A stretch of 64,000 nt of DNA from Paludibaculum fermentans (GTDB lineage Bacteria; Acidobacteriota; Terriglobia; Bryobacterales; Bryobacteraceae): positions 4,588,001 to 4,652,000 of the forward strand of contig NZ_CP063849.1 of the NCBI RefSeq assembly GCF_015277775.1, read 5' to 3'. Made by a program: the position numbers and the translations under genes. Positions 30,483 to 39,692 of the stretch are shown here, piece by piece (position 1 is the first letter of the stretch; each line of letters opens with the position of its first letter). A model generated the notes under the pieces. That model saw only the letters and a program-made list of their open reading frames with translations, had not been told where the DNA came from and searched no databases.

Positions 30483-33400
30483 ATGCAAAAGAACCTTCGA
30501 ATGCTTCTAGCCGCCGCTGTCTTCGCGGCCATCCCCACATATGCTCAGGAGGTGCGAGCCAGTCTCGCCGGCGTGGTGAGCGATCCGGTGGGCGCTCCCA
30601 TCCCCGGCGTCACCGTCGTCCTCACCAGCGTGGAGCGCAACGTCTCCACCACCACTGAAACCAACGAGCAGGGCAACTACCTGTTCCCGTTTGTCGTCTC
30701 CGGCAAATACACCCTCACCATCGAACGCGCCGGCTTCAAGAAGTACTCTCGCCAGAACATCATTCTCCAGGCCCAGGACAAAGCCCGCGCCGACGTCGCC
30801 CTCGAAGTGGGCGACATGACGCAAAGCGTCAGCGTGCAGGCCGATGTCTCGCAACTTCAGACCGAGACCGCCTCGCGCAGCCAGATCGTCTCCAACCAGC
30901 TCATCGCCAACCTGCCCACCCAGGGCCGCAACCCCTTCCAGATCGCCTGGGCCATGCCCGGCGTCGTGAAGACCGGCGACTGGCGCTACCTGCGCGCCTT
31001 CGACACCGGCGGCATGTCCGGCTTCTCCATCAACGGCGGCAAAAAGGGCGATAACGAAGTCCTCATCGACGGCATCAGCAACGTGCGCGGCAACCGCAAC
31101 GTCATCGGCGTGCCCTCCATGGAAGCCGTCCAGGAGTTCAAGGTCCTCACCAACACCTACGACTCGCAGTACGGCCGCACCGGCGGCGGCATCGTCACCA
31201 TCGTCTCGAAGTCCGGCGGCAACGCCTTCCACGGCACCGCCTATGAGTACTTTCAGGCCGAAGAGCTCAACGCCAACCAGTCGGAACTGAACTCCGCCGG
31301 TCAGAAGAAGCCCCCGATGAACATCAATACCTTTGGCTTCCAGGCCAGTGGTCCCATCTTCATCCCGAAGGTCTTCGACGGCCGCAACAAGCTCTTCTTC
31401 CTGCTCTCCTACGAGGGACTTCGGCAGCGCTCCGCCGATCCCGGCGCCGTCACCTTCCCCCTCGATGCCTGGCGCACCGGTAACTTCTCTGGGCTGCTGA
31501 ATGCCCAGAACAATGGGGTCACTATTTACGACCCCCTGACCACCGACGCGGCCGGCAACCGCACCCCCTTCGCCGGCAACATCATCCCCTCCAACCGCAT
31601 CAACCCCGTCGCGGCCAATGTCCTGAAGGACTATCCTTCGCCCAACGCCCCCGGCACCGGCCCCGCGCGCATCAACAACTACATCTACCCCTCGCGCTGG
31701 GTCGCCGACATGAACGCCTGGAACGGCCGTCTCGACTACCGCCTGAACGACCGCAACACGGTCTACTTCCGCTACGGCCAGGCGCCGTTCTCCGAATACC
31801 GCGCCCTCGTCTGGAACGGCTCCAACGCCGCCGAGCCCACCGGCAACGCGCCCCTCATCCGCAACGGCCGCAACTGGGTCGCCGACTGGACCACCATCCT
31901 CTCGCCGACAATGACCTTCAACCTGCGCGGCGGCCTCGCCCGCTGGGAGACTTCCAGCGGCAACAGTTTCGGCGCTAACTACAACCCGGCCCAACTCGGC
32001 TTCGCCGCGAACCTCGTGTCGCAGCTCACCCGCTTCCAGTACCCGCGTTTCGACTTCAGCGACACCTACCAGTCCATCGGCTCCGGCAACAGCGTGTTCA
32101 ACGCTTCGCCCTCCGACACCTACACCCTGCAGCCGAACCTGAACGTCGTGCACGGCAACCACACCCTGAAGTTCGGTGGAGAAGCCCGCCGCTACCACGA
32201 CAACTCCAACAACCCCGGCGCCTCCAGCGGCGTGTATGGCTTCAGCCGCGCATGGACCCAGGGGAAGGCGCTGCAACCCGATGCCATTAGCGGCAACGAG
32301 ATCGCCAGCTTCCTGCTGGGCGCGCCCAACACCGCCTACGTCGAACGCAACATCGACCCCGCCTACCGCAACTACTACTTCGCCACCTTCGTTCAGGACG
32401 ACTGGCGCGTCAACAACCGCCTCACCCTGAACTTCGGCCTGCGCTGGGACTATGAGCAGCCCCTGGTCGAGCGCTACAACCGCATGCTCGGCGCCTTCAA
32501 CTTCGCCACTCCCAGCCCCCTGGCCTCCCAGGTCTCCGGGCTCTCGCTCGTCGGTGTACCCACCTTCGCAGGAGTCGCCGGCCAGCCCCGCGGGGCCTTC
32601 GGCACGGACAAGAACAACTGGCAGCCTCGCATCGGCGCCGCTTACCGCATCGCACCCACCTGGGTCATGCGCGGCGGTTACGGCATCTACTACCTCGGCC
32701 AGAACGAACGCGGCGAGGCCCAGGGCTTCAGCCAGCGCACGGATGCCATCACCTCGACCGACGGCGGCTACAAGCCCGCCGTGGATCTCACCAATGCGTT
32801 TGCAAACCAGGCCGGCGGCCTGCTGCTCAGCCCCATCGGCGCCAGCCAGGGCGCATCCAGCTTCCTCGGCCAGTCGATGACGGTGAACTACTTCAACCGC
32901 CCGCTGCCCTATACCCACCAGTTCTCGTTCGACATCCAGCACGAACTGCCCGGCAACATGCTGGCGGAAATCGGCTATGCCGGCAACATCAGCCGCAAGC
33001 TGCCCATGAACGTCAGCAACTACAACGCCGTACCCGCCGCCTATCTTGGCCGCCGCACGGCCGCCGGTGTCATCGATACCGCCTGGTACAATACGCGCGT
33101 CGACAATCCCATGGCCGGGCGCATCCCGAACAACACCAACCTCAACGGCGCCACCATCCCCCGCCAGAACCTGCTGTTCCCCTTCCCGCAGTTCTCGGGC
33201 ATCAACATCAACAACCTACCCATCGGCGGCCAGAACTACAACGGCCTGCAGACGCGCCTCACCAAGCGCTTCTCCCGCGGCCTCACCTTCGTCGCCAGCT
33301 ACTCCTGGAGCAAGACCCTCGAACAGCTCACCCTGCTCAACCCGCAGGATCTGAACCTGAACGACGTCTACGCCACCCGCGTCGAAAACCGCTCCGCCCA

Positions 33401-33968
33401 GGAAACCGACGTCCCGCACAAATTCTCCTTCGCGGGCGTCTATGAACTGCCCTTCGGCCGCGGCCGGTCCCTCGGCAACAACATGAATAAGGTCGCCGAC
33501 GCCGTACTCGGCGGCTGGCAGTTGAACTGGAACCTCACCCTGCAAAGCGGCTGGGCGCTCGACTACCCCAATGCCAAACAGGTTGTCGCCGGCGACGGGA
33601 AACCCACCGATGCGCAGAAGGCGCAGGGCTATCTCTTCAACGTCGACCTCTGGAACGATCCGGCCAACCCCGGAAAGCGCGTCGCCCAGCAGGAGCCCTT
33701 TACGCTGCGCGACTTCCCCACCCGCTTCGGCAGCGCCCGTGTCCCCGGCTACAAGAACATCGACGCCTCGGTGGCCAAGAACTTCCGCCTCACGGAATCC
33801 ATCAAGCTGCAGTTCCGCGGCGAAATGGTCAACGCCACCAACACGCCCTGGTTCTCACGCCTCGCCAGCAACGGCACCAACGTGACCAACGCCAACTTCG
33901 GCAAGCTCGACATCACCCAGCGCAATCTCCCGCGCTTCGTGAAGCTCGTCCTCAACCTGAGTTGGTAG
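30483..33968 (+). CDS. TonB-dependent receptor, Oar-like with carboxypeptidase-regulatory-like N-terminus
   Basis: 1,161 residues. A signal peptide (LRMLLAAAVFAAIPTYAQE) is followed by the CarboxypepD_reg-like domain (SLAGVVSDPVGAPIPGVTVV, about 25-110), the plug region (SINGGKKGDNEVLIDGISNV; TYDSQYGRTGGGIVTIVSKS) and an N/Y/F-rich barrel ending in LPRFVKLVLNLSW, the normal terminal strand with aromatic last residue. Complete, and a paralogue of the receptor at the window start. It has its own promoter region and is closed by a strong terminator, so it is monocistronic. Substrate unknown. Confidence 0.95.
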   Translation: MQKNLRMLLAAAVFAAIPTYAQEVRASLAGVVSDPVGAPIPGVTVVLTSVERNVSTTTETNEQGNYLFPFVVSGKYTLTIERAGFKKYSRQNIILQAQDKARADVALEVGDMTQSVSVQADVSQLQTETASRSQIVSNQLIANLPTQGRNPFQIAWAMPGVVKTGDWRYLRAFDTGGMSGFSINGGKKGDNEVLIDGISNVRGNRNVIGVPSMEAVQEFKVLTNTYDSQYGRTGGGIVTIVSKSGGNAFHGTAYEYFQAEELNANQSELNSAGQKKPPMNINTFGFQASGPIFIPKVFDGRNKLFFLLSYEGLRQRSADPGAVTFPLDAWRTGNFSGLLNAQNNGVTIYDPLTTDAAGNRTPFAGNIIPSNRINPVAANVLKDYPSPNAPGTGPARINNYIYPSRWVADMNAWNGRLDYRLNDRNTVYFRYGQAPFSEYRALVWNGSNAAEPTGNAPLIRNGRNWVADWTTILSPTMTFNLRGGLARWETSSGNSFGANYNPAQLGFAANLVSQLTRFQYPRFDFSDTYQSIGSGNSVFNASPSDTYTLQPNLNVVHGNHTLKFGGEARRYHDNSNNPGASSGVYGFSRAWTQGKALQPDAISGNEIASFLLGAPNTAYVERNIDPAYRNYYFATFVQDDWRVNNRLTLNFGLRWDYEQPLVERYNRMLGAFNFATPSPLASQVSGLSLVGVPTFAGVAGQPRGAFGTDKNNWQPRIGAAYRIAPTWVMRGGYGIYYLGQNERGEAQGFSQRTDAITSTDGGYKPAVDLTNAFANQAGGLLLSPIGASQGASSFLGQSMTVNYFNRPLPYTHQFSFDIQHELPGNMLAEIGYAGNISRKLPMNVSNYNAVPAAYLGRRTAAGVIDTAWYNTRVDNPMAGRIPNNTNLNGATIPRQNLLFPFPQFSGININNLPIGGQNYNGLQTRLTKRFSRGLTFVASYSWSKTLEQLTLLNPQDLNLNDVYATRVENRSAQETDVPHKFSFAGVYELPFGRGRSLGNNMNKVADAVLGGWQLNWNLTLQSGWALDYPNAKQVVAGDGKPTDAQKAQGYLFNVDLWNDPANPGKRVAQQEPFTLRDFPTRFGSARVPGYKNIDASVAKNFRLTESIKLQFRGEMVNATNTPWFSRLASNGTNVTNANFGKLDITQRNLPRFVKLVLNLSW

Positions 33969-33987
33969 TCCAGCTCAGCACAAACGT

Positions 33988-34025
33988 AAAAAGGGCGGGG
34001 CCTCCATCGAGGTCCCGCCCTTTTT
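33988..34025. terminator. Strong bidirectional terminator
   Basis: A 17-bp stem (33988-34004 with 34009-34025) containing a single G-T wobble, a 4-nt loop CATC, an A-run on one side and a T-run on the other. It separates the convergent receptor and pyrC genes and should work in both directions. Confidence 0.9.
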
Positions 34026-34043
34026 CTGTCCCTTCCGCTGCGC

Positions 34044-35339
34044 TCAGAACCCGTCCGCGCGCCATACCACCTGGCCGCCGACGATCGTCAGGATGGGCCC
34101 ACCCTGGAACGTCCGGCCGCTGAACGGCGTGTTGCTCGACTTCGACAGGCTGTTCTTGACGTCATAGACCCACGGATACTCCGGATGGAACACCGTGACG
34201 TCGCCGACATAGCCCGGCTTCAGTGCGCCACGAGCCAGTTCGTTCTTCCAGCCGATCACCCGCGCCGGCTCCGACGTGTACAGCGCAATCAGCCGCGGCA
34301 GGCTGATCAGGCCGGAGTGCACCAGCACTTCCAGCGAAACGCCCAGCGCGGTCTCCAGCCCGATGATGCCGAACGGGCAGCGCTCGAATTCCTGCATCTT
34401 GTCGTCGCCCGCGTGCGGAGCATGGTCCGTCGCCAGGCAGTCGATCGCTCCGCTCACCACCCCATCCACCACGGCCTTGACGTCGTGCTCGCAGCGCAGC
34501 GGCGGCTTCATCTTGTACGCCGAGTCGTACGGCTTCATATGCCCCGTGTCGAGGGCGATATGATGCTGCGTCGCCTCCGCCGTCACCCGCAGCCCGCGCT
34601 GCTTGGCATAGGCGACCATCGCCACGGCATTCTTGGTGGAGATGTGGGCGACGTGATACCGAACACCGGTCAACTCCGCCAGGATGATGTCCCGCGCGAC
34701 CATCACGTCCTCGGAAGCCGAGGGGATGCCGCGCAGGCCCAGCCGCACGCTGTCGTCGCACTCGTGCATGTCGCCGCCGGCACTGAGGTTCAGATCCTCG
34801 CAGTGCTCGATCACCGGAATGTCCAGCGCCCGCGCCGTCTCCATCGCGCGCCGGATCACCCGCGCGTTCATCACCGGCTTGCCATCGTCACTGATCGCCA
34901 CGGCGCCAGCCGCGATCATCGAGCCGATCGACGCCAGTTCCTCGCCATTGCTGCCCTTCGTGATGGCGCCGATCGGGAAGACGTTGATCGCCGCCTTGCG
35001 GCGTGCGGTCTCGACGATGTACTTCGTCACCGTCACCGAGTCGTTCACCGGGTTCGTATTCGGCATGCAGCACACGGTGGTGAAACCGCCCGCGGCCGCC
35101 GCCTGCGCGCCCGTCTCTATCGTCTCGGCGTGTTCGAACCCCGGCTCGCGCAGGTGGACGTGGATGTCGATGAAGCCCGGCGCCACCACCAGGCCCGCCG
35201 CGTCGATCACCTCCGCTCCGGAAGTGCTGAGCCCCGGACCTACACCCGCAATGCGCCCGTCCTCGATCAGCACATCGGCCACCGCGTCGTGGCCGGTTTC
35301 GGGGCAGATGACCCGCCCGTTTTGGATCAGCAGTTTCAC
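34044..35339 (-). CDS. pyrC: Dihydroorotase
   Basis: 431 residues, type I dihydroorotase length. Metal site motifs are present: FIDIHVHLREPGFEHAETIE (HxH near residue 60), the region around VIEHCEDLNLSAGG, YHVAHISTKNAV (metal His) and ATDHAPHAGDDK with the catalytic Asp. It closes carbamoyl-aspartate to dihydroorotate. It overlaps pyrB by 4 bp (ATGA), as expected for a pyrR-pyrB-pyrC operon. Confidence 0.97.
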   Translation of the reverse strand: MKLLIQNGRVICPETGHDAVADVLIEDGRIAGVGPGLSTSGAEVIDAAGLVVAPGFIDIHVHLREPGFEHAETIETGAQAAAAGGFTTVCCMPNTNPVNDSVTVTKYIVETARRKAAINVFPIGAITKGSNGEELASIGSMIAAGAVAISDDGKPVMNARVIRRAMETARALDIPVIEHCEDLNLSAGGDMHECDDSVRLGLRGIPSASEDVMVARDIILAELTGVRYHVAHISTKNAVAMVAYAKQRGLRVTAEATQHHIALDTGHMKPYDSAYKMKPPLRCEHDVKAVVDGVVSGAIDCLATDHAPHAGDDKMQEFERCPFGIIGLETALGVSLEVLVHSGLISLPRLIALYTSEPARVIGWKNELARGALKPGYVGDVTVFHPEYPWVYDVKNSLSKSSNTPFSGRTFQGGPILTIVGGQVVWRADGF

Positions 35340-36247
35340 TGCAGCAGCACCCTTTCCAGAACGGCCATGCGGACGGAAACCCCGTTCTCCACCTGGTTGA
35401 GAATCATCGATTGCTGCGAGTCGGCCACCTCGGACGAGATCTCACGGCCGCGGTTCATCGGCCCGGGGTGCATCACAATTGCATCGGGCCGCGCCAGCGC
35501 CATGTGCTCCTGCCGCAGGCCGTAGAACCGGAAGTACTCGCCTGCGGGCATGGCCGGCTCGTGGATCCGTTCCAACTGCACGCGCAGCATCATGATCACG
35601 TCGGCGTCCTTCACCGCCCGCCGCAGATCGTATTCCAACGTGACGCCGCTGGCCACCCGGGCCATCTCGCGCGGCAGCAGCATGGGCGGGCCGCACAGCA
35701 CCAGGTCCACGCCAAACTTGGCCAGCAGATGGATGTTCGACCGTGCCACGCGGCTGTGCGCGATGTCCCCGATGATCGCCACGCGCAGCCCTTCCAGGCG
35801 GCCGCAGCGGTCCAGGATCGTGCGCGCGTCCAGCAAAGCCTGCGTGGGATGCTCGTGCGTACCGTCACCGGCATTCACAATGGGCGTCGTCAGGTGGCGC
35901 GACAGAAAGTGCGGAGCGCCCGACGCCGCATGCCGCATCACAATCGCCGACGGCCGCATCGCCACCAGCGTGTTGATCGTGTCCACCAGGCTCTCGCCTT
36001 TGGAAACGCTCGAACCCGAAGCCGTAATGCTCAACGTATCGGCACCCAGGCGTTTGGCGGCGATCTCGAAACTCGAGCGGGTGCGCGTGGAGTTTTCGAA
36101 GAACATGTTCACCACCAGACGGCCGGTGCAGGTGTTCACTTTGGCGAACGTCTGTCCGCCATGAGGCTGGAAGGCGCGGGCGCGCTCGAGGATCTGCTCG
36201 ATCTCGTCGCGCTCGATGCCCTCAATTCCGAGCAGGCCCTTCGGCAT
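35336..36247 (-). CDS. pyrB: Aspartate carbamoyltransferase, catalytic subunit
   Basis: 303 residues. It has the carbamoyl-phosphate motif FFENSTRTRSSFE near residue 50, a HEHPTQALLD motif and the aspartate-side loop near the C-terminus (IVMHPGPMNRGREI). A good ribosome site (GAGGAGG) precedes the ATG at 36247. No regulatory subunit gene (pyrI) is visible, which fits the PyrR-regulated class. It makes N-carbamoyl-aspartate. Confidence 0.97.
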   Translation of the reverse strand: MPKGLLGIEGIERDEIEQILERARAFQPHGGQTFAKVNTCTGRLVVNMFFENSTRTRSSFEIAAKRLGADTLSITASGSSVSKGESLVDTINTLVAMRPSAIVMRHAASGAPHFLSRHLTTPIVNAGDGTHEHPTQALLDARTILDRCGRLEGLRVAIIGDIAHSRVARSNIHLLAKFGVDLVLCGPPMLLPREMARVASGVTLEYDLRRAVKDADVIMMLRVQLERIHEPAMPAGEYFRFYGLRQEHMALARPDAIVMHPGPMNRGREISSEVADSQQSMILNQVENGVSVRMAVLERVLLQ

Positions 36248-36259
36248 CGCCGTGCCTCC

Positions 36260-36811
36260 TCAATCGACCTTTTCCACCAGCAGCACTTTTTCGAGCTGGT
36301 CGATCTCCTGGAACTTCACCTCGATGATTTCGCGCGACGAGGTGGGTACCTTGCGGCCGACATACTGCGCTTCAATGGGCAGTTCGCGGTGGCCGCGATC
36401 GATCAGAACCAGCAGCTGCACACGAGCCGGGCGTCCGAGTTCAAACAGCGCGTCCAATGCGGCGCGGATGGTGCGGCCCGTATAGAGCACATCGTCCATC
36501 AGCACGACGTCTTTGCCGAGCACCGAGAAGTCGATCTTGGTGTCGCTGACCACAGGCTTCGGACCCACCGTCGACAGGTCGTCCCGGTAGAGCTTGATGT
36601 CCAGGACACCCACCGGCACCTTCACCTTCTCGAGCTCTTCGATCTTCTTTGCCAGCCGCTGCGCCATCGGGATCCCGCGCCGCCGGATGCCGATAAACGC
36701 CAGTTTTTCGAGGTCAATGGTTTTTTCCAGCACCTCATGAGCGAGCCGCACCAGGGTACGGTCGATCTCGGAGGCACTCATCAGTTGGGCTTTTTCTCGC
36801 GTTGCGCTCAT
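36260..36811 (-). CDS. pyrR: Bifunctional pyr operon regulator / uracil phosphoribosyltransferase
   Basis: 183 residues. The PRPP-binding signature VVLMDDVLYTGRTIRAALDA and the early IGIRRRGIPMAQRLA are typical of PyrR. It binds pyr mRNA in response to UMP in Bacillus relatives and also has weak uracil phosphoribosyltransferase activity. As first gene of pyrRBC it probably controls the operon, but no obvious anti-terminator/terminator pair is visible in the short leader or in the 12-bp gap to pyrB, so the mechanism may differ. Confidence 0.95.
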   Translation of the reverse strand: MSATREKAQLMSASEIDRTLVRLAHEVLEKTIDLEKLAFIGIRRRGIPMAQRLAKKIEELEKVKVPVGVLDIKLYRDDLSTVGPKPVVSDTKIDFSVLGKDVVLMDDVLYTGRTIRAALDALFELGRPARVQLLVLIDRGHRELPIEAQYVGRKVPTSSREIIEVKFQEIDQLEKVLLVEKVD

Positions 36812-36830
36812 CGCTGTTCAGTTTACTACT

Positions 36831-37193
36831 TCAGTACCTCTTCATCCTGGTCCGCATTCGCTTGACAATCTTCTCAATCTCATCCAGATCCTTGAAGGTC
36901 TTGAGCGCCAGCACGTGCCCCTGGTTCTTCTTTGTCTCCTCCTCAATCGCGCCGGTGAGCCTTCGCAGCTCTTCCAGGTCCTTGAGGTTTGCCTTGTAAT
37001 CGGCCTTCAGGATCTCTTCCGATTGCAGCTTTCCGTTTGGCAGGCGCTTTGGTTCAGGATCCTCGCTGGGCGTTTGCGGGAACTGCGCCGCCAGCGAAAA
37101 CGCGAACGCAAATCCGGCCAGCGGCAGCAGGCACAGGGCCAAGCCTCGCCAATTGCTAAACTTACTTCTAATGAAGGACGTTAATCTAGGCAT
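36831..37193 (-). CDS. Small exported helical protein (start uncertain)
   Basis: About 120 residues if the ATG at 37193 is used; this would overlap the divergent hom gene start by 23 bp. A TTG at 37142 would give 103 residues and avoid the overlap. Either start leaves a signal peptide (LALCLLPLAGFAFAFSLAAQ). The mature part is charged and helical (ILKADYKANLKDLEELRRLT; TFKDLDEIEKIVKRMRTRM) and looks like a real conserved protein. No family recognised. It ends 19 bp upstream of the pyrR start region on the same strand. Confidence 0.7.
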   Translation of the reverse strand: MPRLTSFIRSKFSNWRGLALCLLPLAGFAFAFSLAAQFPQTPSEDPEPKRLPNGKLQSEEILKADYKANLKDLEELRRLTGAIEEETKKNQGHVLALKTFKDLDEIEKIVKRMRTRMKRY

Positions 37194-38475
37194 CGTCGGC
37201 CTCGGCAATGTCGGCAGTGGGACTCTTACCATTCTGGCTGAAAACGCGGATGAGATCGCCCGCAAGCTAGGCTTTCGTTTGAATGTCACCGCGGTCTGCT
37301 CGCGCAGCGTGAAGTCGAAGAATCTGCCTGCCGGGCTCGCGCCGAAGCTGATCACCACCGACTGGCGCGAAGTTGTCTCGCATCCGGACGTCGACATTGT
37401 GGCCGAGCTCATCGGCGGCACCGGCACCGCGCGGGAAGTGGTGGAAGGCGCCATCGCCGCCGGCAAATCCGTCGTCACCGCCAATAAGGAACTGGTGGCG
37501 CTGGAAGGCGTCTCCATTTGGAAGAAAGCCGAAGCGCAGGGCGTCACCCTCGCCATGGAAGCTTCCGTGTGCGGCGGCATCCCGATCCACGCCGTGCTGC
37601 GCGAAGGCATCGCCGGCGACCACATCGAGACCCTGTTCGGCATTCTGAACGGCACCAGCAACTATATCCTCACCGAGATTGAGGAGAATGGCTCGGCGTT
37701 CAATGACGTGCTGGCGGAGGCGCAGCGCCTCGGTTACGCCGAAGCGGACCCCACAGCCGACGTCGACGGCTTCGACGCGCGCTCCAAACTCGCGCTGCTG
37801 GCGTCACTCGCGTTCGGCGTGCAGCTCACTCCGGGTGACATCCCGACGGAAGGCATCCGGCGCATCAGCCCCATCGATTTCCACTACGCCAAGCAGCTCG
37901 ACTGCACCATCAAACTGCTCTGCTCCGCCCGCCGCGTGGAAGACGGCCTGTTCGTCTCCGTCCGCCCTGCCCTGCTCTCGAAGAAGACCATCATGGCCGG
38001 AGTGAAGGGTGCGTACAATGCCGTGTGGTCGCGCGGCAAGTTTGGAGCCGATACGTTCTACTACGGCCGCGGCGCGGGCCCGAATCCCACCGGCGTCGCC
38101 GTCGTCAGCGATCTGATGCGCGTCGCGCGCTCGCTGCATCCCGAACCCGCCCATCGCGTGCCGCCATTTGCCTATACGGATCTGGCCGCCGCAAAGCCGC
38201 TCGAGATCGGACGGCAGCATCGCCACTGGTACCTGCGCTTCCGCATCACCGACCAGCCGGGCATCATCCGCGACCTATCGTCGATCCTGGCCGAGCACTC
38301 CATCTCCATCGACGCCGTGCTCCAGTTGCCCGACCTCGACAAGCAAAACCTGCCGTTCGTCATCACGCTGGAGAACTCGCCCGAGTCCGCCGTCCGCGCG
38401 GCCGTCGAGAAGATGAGCAAACTGCCGTTCATGGTGGAACCGCCGCTGGCCTTACCGATCGAGAGGGGTGTTTAG
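37171..38475 (+). CDS. hom: Homoserine dehydrogenase
   Basis: 434 residues from the ATG at 37171, which puts the Rossmann motif GIVGLGNVGSG at the N-terminus. Also seen: TANKELVALEG, the substrate region ILNGTSNYILTEIEENG, EADPTADVDGFDARSK, and a C-terminal ACT domain (LRFRITDQPGIIRDLSSILA), the usual threonine-feedback module. It reduces aspartate semialdehyde to homoserine for threonine and methionine synthesis. Its TAG shares one base with the GTG of the next gene. Confidence 0.97.
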   Translation: MKDVNLGIVGLGNVGSGTLTILAENADEIARKLGFRLNVTAVCSRSVKSKNLPAGLAPKLITTDWREVVSHPDVDIVAELIGGTGTAREVVEGAIAAGKSVVTANKELVALEGVSIWKKAEAQGVTLAMEASVCGGIPIHAVLREGIAGDHIETLFGILNGTSNYILTEIEENGSAFNDVLAEAQRLGYAEADPTADVDGFDARSKLALLASLAFGVQLTPGDIPTEGIRRISPIDFHYAKQLDCTIKLLCSARRVEDGLFVSVRPALLSKKTIMAGVKGAYNAVWSRGKFGADTFYYGRGAGPNPTGVAVVSDLMRVARSLHPEPAHRVPPFAYTDLAAAKPLEIGRQHRHWYLRFRITDQPGIIRDLSSILAEHSISIDAVLQLPDLDKQNLPFVITLENSPESAVRAAVEKMSKLPFMVEPPLALPIERGV

Positions 38476-39131
38476 TGAGAGTTCTTCTCCTGTGCCTGCT
38501 GGCGGCCGCCGCCTACGGACAAGTTGCCGACAAGGCCAACGCGCGCTACCGCACGGCGGAAGGCCGCGAAGGCATGCTCGTGACGCTGGGTGCGCCGGAT
38601 CGTCCGGACCGGATCCACGCCGAAACCATCGTCAAAGTCCTGAAGATCAAACCGGGCCAGACGGTGGCGGATATCGGCACGGGAGCCGGCGCGCTGCTGA
38701 ACGTGCTGGCGCCCTCGGTCGGCGAGCAGGGGAAGGTCTATGCGGAGGACATCTTCGACGACTTCCTCAGCGCTGCCAGGAAGCGCCATGCCGGCGCTAA
38801 AAACATCACTTTTGTGTTAGGAAACGAGAAGGACGTCAAGCTGCCGGAGGGCTGCTGCGACGTGGCCGTGACGGTGGACGCCTACCACCATTACGACTAC
38901 CCGGCCGAGATGCTGGCCTCCATCCACAAGGCCCTGAAGCCCGGCGGCCGGTTCGCCGTGGTGGATTACTACCGGCGGCCCGGGGCCATGGGGCCGGGGG
39001 GGAATCCGATGGAGCATATTCGCATCGACAAAGATGCTGTCATTGCGGAAGTGCAGGCGCACGGATTCAAATTGCTGGAGACAACTGACACTGTGGCGGG
39101 CTCACAGTATATTGCTGTGTTTACGCGGTAG
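38475..39131 (+). CDS. Exported class I SAM-dependent methyltransferase-like protein
   Basis: 218 residues from a GTG at 38475 that overlaps the hom stop by one base; GAGAGGGG upstream is the ribosome site and the start gives a signal-like MRVLLLCLLAAAAYGQ. The SAM-binding motif VADIGTGAGALLNVLA, DAYHHYDYPAEML and LKPGGRFAVVDY define a class I fold. A secreted methyltransferase-like protein is unusual because SAM is cytoplasmic; such signal-bearing homologues are nevertheless common in this phylum. Substrate unknown. Confidence 0.88.
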   Translation: MRVLLLCLLAAAAYGQVADKANARYRTAEGREGMLVTLGAPDRPDRIHAETIVKVLKIKPGQTVADIGTGAGALLNVLAPSVGEQGKVYAEDIFDDFLSAARKRHAGAKNITFVLGNEKDVKLPEGCCDVAVTVDAYHHYDYPAEMLASIHKALKPGGRFAVVDYYRRPGAMGPGGNPMEHIRIDKDAVIAEVQAHGFKLLETTDTVAGSQYIAVFTR

Positions 39132-39666
39132 CTGGATTGCGGCGGGCTTTCATTTCGGCCGAGATCGCCAAAAGCGCATCCTGCTGTAGATGTTGTGCGG
39201 CGTAGCCTTGCAATGTCGCGTCTTCCGACTTGATGTGCGCACGGTAGAGCTTCACGAACCGCGCCACCACTTCCTTCACCTGGGCTGAGTTGTCAGGGTG
39301 GGAGTAGACGTCTTTGAGTTGCGCGTAGATCTGCTGGGCTTCGGCGTGGTCGTGTTCGAGTTCGGCGAGATAGGAACGTTCGCCTGGTTCCAGCAGGGGT
39401 TTCAGCCGTGGGAAGAGACTGACTTCTTCGTCCTCGGTGTGCAGAACTCCACTGGTGTCCAGGAAATGAAAGGCGCCTTCGAACGCCTCAAGAGCTCTAT
39501 CGCGATGGGAATCCAGGCGGGCGGCGGCGCGTTCGATGGTGTCAAGACGCTCTTCGATGCGCCGGTGACAGGCTTTGAGGTGGTCTAACGGAGTATCCAA
39601 CGAGGATCGCTCGGACTGCTTGGCAAAAAGGGCTTCCGCACGAATCATACTTCTATTGTCGTTCAT
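39121..39666 (-). CDS. Hemerythrin HHE-domain protein
   Basis: 181 residues, four-helix bundle with spaced metal ligands: LDHLKACHRRIEERL (His), VLHTEDEEVSLFPRL (HxxxE), AELEHDHAEAQQIY (HxH) and KLYRAHIKSEDATLQ (HxxxxD). These match the di-iron HHE family, which binds O2 or NO or stores iron. It is convergent with the methyltransferase gene and overlaps it by 11 bp. Confidence 0.9.
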   Translation of the reverse strand: MNDNRSMIRAEALFAKQSERSSLDTPLDHLKACHRRIEERLDTIERAAARLDSHRDRALEAFEGAFHFLDTSGVLHTEDEEVSLFPRLKPLLEPGERSYLAELEHDHAEAQQIYAQLKDVYSHPDNSAQVKEVVARFVKLYRAHIKSEDATLQGYAAQHLQQDALLAISAEMKARRNPATA

Positions 39667-39692
39667 TGCGGGGAGGCGAACCGTGACTCAAA

